Assembly: GCA_021788515.1 (NCBI GenBank)
Contig: JAJYKN010000150.1
Location: 1-5,178, forward strand
DNA: 5,178 nucleotides
Reading direction: 5' to 3'
DNA from: Nitrospirota bacterium
Lineage (GTDB): Bacteria > Nitrospirota > UBA9217
Under the pieces are notes generated by a model. That model worked only from the letters and a program-made list of their open reading frames with translations, did not search any database and was not told where the DNA came from. Within the stretch, counting starts at the first letter, position 1. Each line of letters opens with the position of its first letter. The translations under genes and the position numbers were made by a program. Of the stretch, positions 1 through 5,178 are shown piece after piece.

Positions 1-252
1 TGCCCCTATCGGCAATTTCAGGGATATCTTCCTGCGGTTGGTTCTCCTGACGTTCCTGATTGCGGTGTTCCTCAGTCTCATCCAGATCAGGAGGAGCCTG
101 GTCCCCATCGAGCTGCTCCGTGAGGCAACCCGGAAGTTTGGGGAGAAGAAGTTTGAAAGCCGGGTAACGATAAGGACCAACGACGAATTTGAAGAGTTGG
201 GCGGGTCGTTCAATGAGATGGCTGCGAGTCTTGAAAACTATCTTCAAATTAT
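1..252 (+). repeat. Direct repeat copy A: TM2-HAMP coding segment of the kinase
   Basis: Matches bases 1842-2093 at a constant offset of 1841 with no gaps. By hand count there are 14 mismatches in 252 bases (about 94% identity). The first 30 bases are identical and reach the window edge, so the repeat probably continues upstream. Similarity ends abruptly after the codons for LENYLQI. Most differences are silent; the coding changes are Arg/Phe and Ile/Thr in the membrane helix, Ser/Gly near the HAMP end, and the junction residue. Confidence 0.93.
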
Positions 253-1027
253 CAGGAAATCCTCGGAGGAACTGCGGGAGGCGAACAAGAAGCTGAAGAC
301 CCTGGACAAGCTGAAGTCGAACCTGGTGACAACCGTGTCGCACGAGCTGCGCACGCCGCTCACAGCCATCAAGGCAAATGCCGAACTGATCCTGATGAAG
401 CCCGAACTGCACGCCGAAAAGAAGCTCAGGCTCCTCAGGATTATCAACGACGAAAGCGACCGCCTGGGCAGGCTGATCAGCGACGTGCTGGACCTTTCGC
501 GCATCGAAGCGGGCACCGTCCGATGGAACTCTCAGCAGGTTTTCCTCAAAGATGTCATTCCGCTCTCCGTGGAAACGGTCCTCCCGCTGGCGCAGAACAA
601 GGGGATCCATCTCACGACCACGCTCGCCGAAACGCTGCCAGCGATCCTCGGCGACAAAGACAGGCTGGTCCAGCTCGTCACAAATTTGCTGTCCAATGCC
701 GTCAAATTTACGTCTTCCGGCGGGTCCGTCACCATCAATGCTCACCAGGAGCAGACGCCTCTTCCGCGCCTCGTGGTTGCGATCTCCGACACGGGCGTCG
801 GCATCCCGCCCGAGGACCTCACGCTCATCTTCGACACGTTCTACCGCTCAAGTCATCCCCTGATGGACCATACCGAGGGCACCGGCTTCGGCCTTACCAT
901 CGCCCGCCAGATCGTGAAGAATCTCGGAGGTGAAATCTGGGCGACCAGCACCCGGGGCTCCGGCAGCACCTTCTTTTTTACCCTTCCCCTTGCCGGCAAC
1001 GCCCGGGCCGGAGGGAAGAACCCATGA
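2..1027 (+). CDS. Sensor histidine kinase, C-terminal part (TM2-HAMP-DHp-ATPase), 5' end outside the window
   Basis: Autophosphorylating membrane sensor kinase of a two-component system. The frame is open from base 2 and begins inside a sequence matching residues 274 onward of the next gene, so the start and sensor domain lie upstream; a TTG at 38 is internal to TM2 and is not the real start. Counting from base 2 (341 residues): TM helix about 8-27; HAMP about 30-82, ending in the usual NDEFEELG...FNEM; a coiled linker; then the DHp domain with SHELRTPL, whose phospho-accepting His is residue 114 (bases 341-343) and carries the E-x-x-T phosphatase motif. The catalytic domain shows the N box (NLLSNAVKF, key Asn 232), G1 box DTGVGIP (263-269), F box FDTFYR and G2 box GTGFGL (293-298). 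All catalytic boxes are intact and there is no receiver domain, so an external response regulator is expected. The stop overlaps the next start. An Arg sits early in TM2 where the paralogue has Phe. Confidence 0.95.
   Translation, partial: APIGNFRDIFLRLVLLTFLIAVFLSLIQIRRSLVPIELLREATRKFGEKKFESRVTIRTNDEFEELGGSFNEMAASLENYLQIIRKSSEELREANKKLKTLDKLKSNLVTTVSHELRTPLTAIKANAELILMKPELHAEKKLRLLRIINDESDRLGRLISDVLDLSRIEAGTVRWNSQQVFLKDVIPLSVETVLPLAQNKGIHLTTTLAETLPAILGDKDRLVQLVTNLLSNAVKFTSSGGSVTINAHQEQTPLPRLVVAISDTGVGIPPEDLTLIFDTFYRSSHPLMDHTEGTGFGLTIARQIVKNLGGEIWATSTRGSGSTFFFTLPLAGNARAGGKNP
1010..1015 (+). promoter_or_regulatory. Ribosome binding site for the HD-GYP gene
   Basis: GGAGGG lies 8 bases before the ATG at 1024, inside the last codons of the kinase gene. 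It supports this start rather than a later one and fits translational coupling across the ATGA overlap. Confidence 0.75.
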
Positions 1028-3687
1028 ACCTGCTGAGATCCCTGAAAGGAAAACGTGCTTTTTTCCGCAGCAAAGTCGCGCGGCGCATCTTTGTGCTGTT
1101 TATCCTCTGCACACTCATCCCCTTGAGCGCACTTGCTTATTTTGCCTTTAGCCAGGTAACGAAAAACCTTTACTCGCAGGCCAATGAAGACCTTCACGTT
1201 GCAAGCAAGACCGCGGGCATGCTGACCTTCCAGCACCTGCAATTTCTGGAGACCGACCTCGGCATGGTAGGCGCAATTCCCGGGCAGGGGGAGAGCGAAC
1301 GGATGGCCCTCTCGTTTCCCGGGCTCCGGGAAAGACTCCGCGTCCAATTCAAAAGTATCGTTTTGACGAACGGCACTGGCCGCACAAAAATTCTTTTGGG
1401 AAAGATGCCGGTAATCCCGCAACTGACAAAGGATGAGCAAGACTATGTTCATACCGGCAAGACACTTGTCCTCACCCGTCTTGTCGCTGAAAAACATGTC
1501 CGTATCTATATGGTGAAAACCGTCTCCCCTTTGCACGCGTCCCGGGATCTTATGTGCGCTGAAATTAATCTTAACTATTTGTGGGGTGGCGAAGGTTTTC
1601 TGTCTCCGCAGACAGAACTCTTCGTGCTCGATCAATCCAGGAACGTGCTGTTTTCCTCGTTTCCCGAATACACCCCCTTGCAGGAAATACAGAACGCGAT
1701 GCAGAAGGACCCTTCCATAGGGAGATTTACCTGGGACTACGGGAACAAGTCATATCTGGCAAGTTACTGGAACTTATTCATGGTCCCCCAGTTCCATGCG
1801 AACTGGATCATGGTGCAAAGCCAGGCAAAAACCGATATTCTTGCCCCTATCGGCAATTTCAGGGATATCTTTCTGTTCTTGGTTCTTCTGACGTTCCTGA
1901 CTGCGGTGTTCCTCAGTCTTATCCAGATCAGGAGGAGCCTGGTCCCCATCGAGCTGCTCCGTGAGGCAACCCGGAAGTTTGGGGAGAAGAAGTTTGAAAG
2001 CCGGGTAACGATAAGAACCAACGACGAATTTGAGGAATTGGGCGGGTCATTCAATGAGATGGCTGCAGGTCTTGAAAACTATCTTCAAATCATGACAACA
2101 TTGAACCGCATCGGGTTGGCCCTATCCGCAGAAAAGAGCAATAAGCGCCTGCTGGAACTCATTTTGCTCGGGGCGAAAACTATTACCCATGCCGACGGAT
2201 GCGCCTTCTACGCCGTGACGGAGGAGAAACAATTAAAACTTTCGGCCATGCATGTTGATTCTATCAACCTGGTGATCGACCATGCCGGGGATATGGTGAT
2301 CCCTCTTTACGATGCGGAGGGAAAACCGGACACGCGGACGGCGCTGGCATTTTCAAAACTCAAAGATGTCACGGTCAATATTCCCGATATCGATCTTTCG
2401 CAGGACTTTGACTTTTCCGGCACCCGGGATTTCGACAAGAGAATCGGGTACCGGTCCCGTTCGCTTCTCTGCGTTCCCGTGAAGAACCACGAAAACAAGG
2501 CCATGGGCGTTCTCCTCCTTATCAACGCACAAGACAGGATTTCCCGGACGTCCGTGCCTTTCTCGGAGGAAGATCAGCGTCTGCTGGAGACCCTTGCTTC
2601 CCAGGCCGCCGTGGCATTGTCAAAGAATAAATTGATCGAAGACTTCTCGGCCCTCTTCGACTCGCTGGTCGAACTCCTCGCCACGGCGATTGACAAAAAA
2701 TCCCCCTACACCGGCAGTCACTGCAGACGTGTTCCCGAGCTGACCATGATGCTCGCAGAAGCGGTTTCCGGCAAAAAGGAAGGCGTCTGCCGTGACTTGA
2801 CGTTATCCGAGGAAGAGCTCCATGAATTGAAAATAGCCGCGCTCTTGCACGACTGCGGCAAGGTGAGCACCCCTGTGCACATATCGGACAAGGCAACGAG
2901 GCTGGAGACCATTTTTGACCGGATACACTTGATCAATGCGCGCTTTGAGGTGGTTAAGCGCGATGCGCAAATTGCTTTTTTACAAAATCGCCGCGACGCA
3001 TCCTCGCCAGGAAGCGCAAAAGATCTTGTGGCGAAACAAGAGGCGTTTGAAAAGAGGTTGGAGGAAATTGAGCGGGACAAAGATTTCGTGCGAACCTGCA
3101 ACAGCGGTGGAACCGTTATGGATGAAGACCGGAAAGCGGGGATAGAGCGCATTGCTCTCAACTATCGGTGGATCAATGCTGACGGCAAGGAAGAATCCGT
3201 TCTGTCTGAGGCAGATAAATATATGCTTACGTCCAGCGCCCGGGGCACCCTTACCCCGGCTGAGCGGGCAATCATTAACCAGCATGTGGAGACCACGATT
3301 AAAATGCTGGAATCCTTGCCCTATCCAAAATCGCTGCGCAACGTACCGGCCTACGCGCAGGCGCATCACGAACGGATGGACGGGAAAGGCTATCCAAAGG
3401 GGCTCACGAAAAAGGAAATCCCCCTGCAAGGGAGAATCATCGCCATTGCGGACATCTTTGAGGCAATGACCGCGCGAGACCGTCCCTATAAAAAAGGAAA
3501 GACGCTCATGGAAGCCCTGTGCGAGCTGGGTTCCATGAAGCAGGAAGGACATATCGACCCGGATCTTTTCAACGTATTTATCAATGAAAAAGTATACCTG
3601 CGCTATGCCGAGAAATATCTCTCTCCGGCACAGCTTGATGAGGTCGTGCTCTCCCGGATACCGGGATACGCGCCGCCTTCGGAATAA
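1024..3687 (+). CDS. Membrane receptor HD-GYP phosphodiesterase (sensor-HAMP-GAF-HD-GYP)
   Basis: Predicted cyclic di-GMP phosphodiesterase acting at the inner membrane (887 aa). Order: basic N-terminus; TM1 about 21-43; periplasmic sensor about 46-272, possibly Cache-like (it contains ELFVLDQSRNVLFSS), family uncertain; TM2 about 281-302; HAMP about 303-357; GAF about 365-535; HD-GYP about 540-870. Metal ligands are all visible: His566, His609-Asp610 (HDCGK), His754, His781-His782 and Asp810, with the signature HHERMDGKGYPKGL at 781-794. Spacing from His754 to Asp810 matches the structurally studied family member PmGH, but HD to His754 is about 116 residues longer, so a helical, charged insert sits at about 615-740. 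The residue four before His566 is Tyr rather than Glu, suggesting a two-metal rather than three-metal site (inference). Family members hydrolyse c-di-GMP to pGpG or GMP; a few prefer 3',3'-cGAMP, so the substrate is not proven. The ATG is chosen for its RBS and the overlap with the kinase. The gene is co-transcribed with the kinase and shares its TM2-HAMP DNA. Confidence 0.95.
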   Translation: MNLLRSLKGKRAFFRSKVARRIFVLFILCTLIPLSALAYFAFSQVTKNLYSQANEDLHVASKTAGMLTFQHLQFLETDLGMVGAIPGQGESERMALSFPGLRERLRVQFKSIVLTNGTGRTKILLGKMPVIPQLTKDEQDYVHTGKTLVLTRLVAEKHVRIYMVKTVSPLHASRDLMCAEINLNYLWGGEGFLSPQTELFVLDQSRNVLFSSFPEYTPLQEIQNAMQKDPSIGRFTWDYGNKSYLASYWNLFMVPQFHANWIMVQSQAKTDILAPIGNFRDIFLFLVLLTFLTAVFLSLIQIRRSLVPIELLREATRKFGEKKFESRVTIRTNDEFEELGGSFNEMAAGLENYLQIMTTLNRIGLALSAEKSNKRLLELILLGAKTITHADGCAFYAVTEEKQLKLSAMHVDSINLVIDHAGDMVIPLYDAEGKPDTRTALAFSKLKDVTVNIPDIDLSQDFDFSGTRDFDKRIGYRSRSLLCVPVKNHENKAMGVLLLINAQDRISRTSVPFSEEDQRLLETLASQAAVALSKNKLIEDFSALFDSLVELLATAIDKKSPYTGSHCRRVPELTMMLAEAVSGKKEGVCRDLTLSEEELHELKIAALLHDCGKVSTPVHISDKATRLETIFDRIHLINARFEVVKRDAQIAFLQNRRDASSPGSAKDLVAKQEAFEKRLEEIERDKDFVRTCNSGGTVMDEDRKAGIERIALNYRWINADGKEESVLSEADKYMLTSSARGTLTPAERAIINQHVETTIKMLESLPYPKSLRNVPAYAQAHHERMDGKGYPKGLTKKEIPLQGRIIAIADIFEAMTARDRPYKKGKTLMEALCELGSMKQEGHIDPDLFNVFINEKVYLRYAEKYLSPAQLDEVVLSRIPGYAPPSE
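1842..2093 (+). repeat. Direct repeat copy B: TM2-HAMP coding segment of the HD-GYP gene
   Basis: Partner of the copy at 1-252. It encodes residues 273 to about 357. The upstream limit is unknown because copy A runs off the window. Downstream, this gene turns into a GAF domain while copy A turns into the DHp coiled coil. Confidence 0.93.
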
Positions 3688-3800
3688 CTCGTCCGCGATG
3701 CGTCAGCGTTCCAGAGGGCGAGACGCTCCAAATAAACCCTCCGTTCGTGGCGGCTTGTGAGCTTGCCGAACAATCGAACCCTTTTGAACTCTTTTCCACC

Positions 3801-4877
3801 TTACCCCCGGATCCGGGCCCGTTCGTACTGGACAGGCCAGGGCACATCAGCCTTCAAAACGCGCGCAGCCATCAGGGGCCAATAGGGGTTTCGCAGCATT
3901 TCGCGCGCCAGGATAACCGCATCGGCGAGGCCCGTGGCAACGATCTGCTCGGCCTGTACAGGCTCGGTGATCAGCCCGACCGTTGCCGTGGCCATGCCCG
4001 CCTGCTGGCGGACCGCCGTGGCAAAGGGCGTCTGGTAACCCGGTCCCGCAGGGATGGCGGTCTCGGGCAGCAGCACCATGCCGCCGCTCGAACAGTCGAT
4101 GAGGTCAATGCCAATGTCTTTGAGGCGCCGGCTCAGTTCCACGGTCTGTCCCAGGTCCCAACCTCCCTCCACCCAGTCAGTCGCGGAGACGCGAACGAAG
4201 ACCGGCCATTTCGCGGGCCAGATGTCGCGGACCGCGCGCGCCACGGCAAGGGGAAAGCGCATGCGATTTTCCAGACTGCCGCCGAATTCATCGGTTCTGC
4301 GATTCGAGATCGGGCTCAGGAACTGATGCAGGAGATACCCGTGGGCCATGTGGATCTCCACGACCTCGAAGCCGGCCCGGAGGGCCCGCGCTGCCCCGTC
4401 GCTGAACTGTTTGCGAATAATTTCCCCGTCTTCGGCGGTGATTTCGCGCGGCACGGGATGGGTGGGAGAGAACGGGATCGGGCTCGGCGCTATTGGCGTC
4501 CATCCGCGCTTGTCCGGCCCCAAGGGTCCTCCCCCGCGCCAGGGGGCGTCTGTTGAGGCTTTGCGTCCTGCATGGGCGAGCTGTATGCCGGCAGCAGCGC
4601 CCTGCGCGCGGATGAACTCTGTGATCCGTGCAAAGGCCTCTGCATGGCTGTCGCTCCAGATGCCGCTGTCGTCAGGGCTGATCCTGCCCTCGGGGCTCAC
4701 CGCAGTCGCCTCGACCATGACCAGGCCCGCGCCGCCAACAGCCCGGCTCCCCAGGTGCACAAGGTGCCAGTCCGTAGGTATGCCGTCATGGCTCGAATAC
4801 TGGCACATGGGCGAAACGAAGATGCGGTTCCTTATTCTCAGGTCACGCAATTTCAAAGGAGAAAATAACCGGCTCAT
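3801..4877 (-). CDS. NADH:flavin oxidoreductase, Old Yellow Enzyme family (YqjM/XenA-like)
   Basis: Predicted cytoplasmic FMN-dependent ene-reductase using NAD(P)H to reduce activated C=C bonds, and in relatives also quinones, nitro compounds or nitrate esters. It is 358 aa, close to XenA (about 360) and slightly longer than YqjM/NamA (about 338), and forms one TIM barrel. Visible family residues: the N-terminal FSPLKLRDLRIRNRI strand; MCQYS with Cys25 and Tyr27, the thiol-dependent class mark; QLAHAGRK (100-106); EIHMAHGYLLHQFLSP with the His176/His179 substrate pair and Tyr181; SNRRTDEFGGS (191-201); Arg229; and the C-terminal phosphate-binding stretch ending AREMLRNP (324-331). No signal peptide is seen. 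The ATG at 4877 has a near-perfect RBS and aligns with family N-termini. It is transcribed alone in this window, convergent to the HD-GYP gene. Its GC content in sampled blocks (about 55-75%) exceeds that of the HD-GYP gene (about 43-52%). NamA/YqjM or XenA would be a reasonable label, but the exact substrate cannot be told. Confidence 0.96.
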   Translation of the reverse strand: MSRLFSPLKLRDLRIRNRIFVSPMCQYSSHDGIPTDWHLVHLGSRAVGGAGLVMVEATAVSPEGRISPDDSGIWSDSHAEAFARITEFIRAQGAAAGIQLAHAGRKASTDAPWRGGGPLGPDKRGWTPIAPSPIPFSPTHPVPREITAEDGEIIRKQFSDGAARALRAGFEVVEIHMAHGYLLHQFLSPISNRRTDEFGGSLENRMRFPLAVARAVRDIWPAKWPVFVRVSATDWVEGGWDLGQTVELSRRLKDIGIDLIDCSSGGMVLLPETAIPAGPGYQTPFATAVRQQAGMATATVGLITEPVQAEQIVATGLADAVILAREMLRNPYWPLMAARVLKADVPWPVQYERARIRG

Positions 4878-4883
4878 AAAAAA

Positions 4884-4890
4884 TCCTCCT
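4884..4890 (-). promoter_or_regulatory. Strong ribosome binding site of the OYE gene
   Basis: On the - strand AGGAGGA lies 6 bases (all T) before the ATG at 4877. This fixes the start with good confidence and predicts efficient translation. Confidence 0.88.
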
Positions 4891-4945
4891 GATAATAAAG
4901 TACGGCCTTTTGCCTCTTGCTGGAAAGACTAAAATGGATAAAAAA

Positions 4946-4955
4946 ATTATAGCAC
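4946..4955 (-). promoter_or_regulatory. Extended -10 promoter of the OYE gene
   Basis: The - strand reads GTGCTATAAT: a perfect TATAAT (4951-4946) with the TG extension one base upstream. The best -35 candidates at 16-18 base spacing (around 4968-4975) are poor, which is typical where an extended -10 carries recognition. Transcription would start near 4939, giving a leader of about 60 bases before the ATG. A run of seven T follows the -10. The promoter is inferred from sequence alone. Confidence 0.65.
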
Positions 4956-4967
4956 GGGCTTTGCCCG
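4955..4967. repeat. 13-base palindrome in the promoter spacer, possible operator
   Basis: CGGGC TTT GCCCG is a perfect 5-bp dyad with a 3-base centre, lying immediately upstream of the extended -10 and filling the -35/-10 spacer of the OYE promoter. A repressor or MerR-type regulator could bind here, but no regulator gene is in view. It is not a good terminator: on the - strand the T-run begins 8 bases past the stem. A 5-bp dyad can arise by chance. Confidence 0.35.
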
Positions 4968-5098
4968 GGAGCGTATCAGCGGCCTGAAACGAGAGTGGCT
5001 GCAAGGGTGCCCAGGGATCCTCTTCCCGGCGCCGATATTCCTCACGGTTTCCGATTTCTTCGTTCCCTAATTCCGCGATAGAAAAAGCAAAGAGCAAT
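4968..5098. other. Intergenic stretch without a supported gene
   Basis: An open frame on the - strand crosses this stretch, but it starts on TTG without a ribosome binding site, has a biased E/R/N-rich composition resembling translated spacer DNA, and runs over the OYE promoter, RBS and start codon. No tRNA, IS end or known riboswitch was recognised. A vague repetition of TTCC-containing words occurs at about 5040-5080 on the + strand. Confidence 0.55.
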
Positions 5099-5173
5099 AA
5101 AAAAACCTTGCTGGCCGCTCAGAGAGCGGGGATAAAAGGATTGCCGCCAAGCAAATCCTTTCACCAACAAGGT
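5099..5173 (-). terminator. Large branched hairpin plus T-run: terminator or 3' end of a leftward RNA
   Basis: Three helices can be paired by eye. The outer helix pairs 5105-5114 with 5164-5173 (9 of 10 pairs). Inside it are a perfect 6-bp hairpin (5115-5120 with 5124-5129, loop AGA) and a longer hairpin (5135-5144 with 5151-5161, with one bulged A and a six-base loop). Read on the - strand, the outer helix is followed at once by TTTTTTT (5105-5099), as in an intrinsic terminator. No such T-run follows in the + direction, so leftward transcription from beyond the window is the likelier reading. It would separate an upstream gene from the OYE promoter about 150 bases on. The branched form is larger than an ordinary terminator, so a structured RNA or mobile-element end remains possible. 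Confidence 0.6.
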
Positions 5174-5178
5174 GGGAT

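Noticed and set aside
38..40. TTG at 38 as the true start of the kinase
   Set aside because: The frame is open upstream to base 2 and encodes the same residues that precede TM2 in the paralogue, so the gene begins outside the window.
853..1635. 260-residue open frame on the - strand across the kinase/HD-GYP junction
   Set aside because: It lies opposite two well-supported coding regions and has no recognisable domain.
3688..3800. Bidirectional terminator between the converging genes
   Set aside because: Only weak dyads are present (for example GCGTC at 3700-3704 with GACGC at 3722-3726, loop 17), with no T-run in either direction.
3747..4556. 269-residue open frame on the + strand opposite the OYE gene
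   Set aside because: It is antisense to an unmistakable enzyme gene in GC-rich DNA. Its H/R/G/D-rich translation shows no domain and looks like a shadow frame.
4940..4967. Intrinsic terminator on the - strand formed by the CGGGC/GCCCG hairpin and the T-run
   Set aside because: The stem has only 5 bp, the T-run is 8 bases away, and the segment between them is a perfect extended -10 box. A promoter explains it better.
4843..5097. 84-residue open frame on the - strand upstream of the OYE gene
   Set aside because: It has a TTG start with no RBS, low-complexity E/R-rich sequence with no family resemblance, and it overlaps the OYE promoter, RBS and start codon.
5105..5173. Integron attC site or GEMM c-di-GMP riboswitch
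   Set aside because: The attC core consensus sequences are absent, and the conserved GEMM motifs are not seen on either strand.
1..5178. CRISPR array, tRNA or rRNA
   Set aside because: No regularly spaced short repeats, tRNA-like cloverleaf or rRNA sequence was found. The only long repeat is the two-copy TM2-HAMP segment.

Overview
The window holds two tandem signalling genes on the + strand, a convergent flavoenzyme gene on the - strand, and a non-coding right end. The organism looks like a Gram-negative environmental bacterium. The Cache/HAMP-type receptors and the HD-GYP domain with an insert would fit Desulfobacterota or Nitrospirota, but this is inference from gene style only; no taxonomic marker is present.

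Left part (1-3687): the first gene enters the window already in frame and encodes the end of a membrane sensor histidine kinase (last transmembrane helix, HAMP, DHp, catalytic ATPase domain). Its stop overlaps the start of the second gene in an ATGA, so the two are almost certainly translated from one message. The second gene is complete (887 aa): transmembrane helix, periplasmic sensor, transmembrane helix, HAMP, GAF, and an HD-GYP domain, the family that degrades cyclic di-GMP. The TM2-HAMP segment of the two genes is nearly the same DNA (about 94% over 252 bases), and the proteins then switch abruptly to different outputs. The likely reading is that a shared receptor module feeds both a phosphorelay and a cyclic-dinucleotide hydrolase. 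No response regulator is visible.

Middle (3688-3800): a 113-base gap between converging genes, with no convincing terminator.

Right part (3801-4877, - strand): a complete Old Yellow Enzyme family NADH:flavin oxidoreductase of the YqjM/XenA type. It has an excellent ribosome binding site and a perfect extended -10 promoter preceded by a 13-base palindrome. In hand-counted samples it is clearly more GC-rich than the HD-GYP gene. Nothing links its function to the signalling pair.

Right edge (about 4968-5178): no credible gene. The last 75 bases form a highly structured element, two hairpins enclosed by a long outer helix that is followed by a T-run on the - strand. It is best read as a terminator, or the 3' end of an RNA, transcribed leftward from beyond the window.
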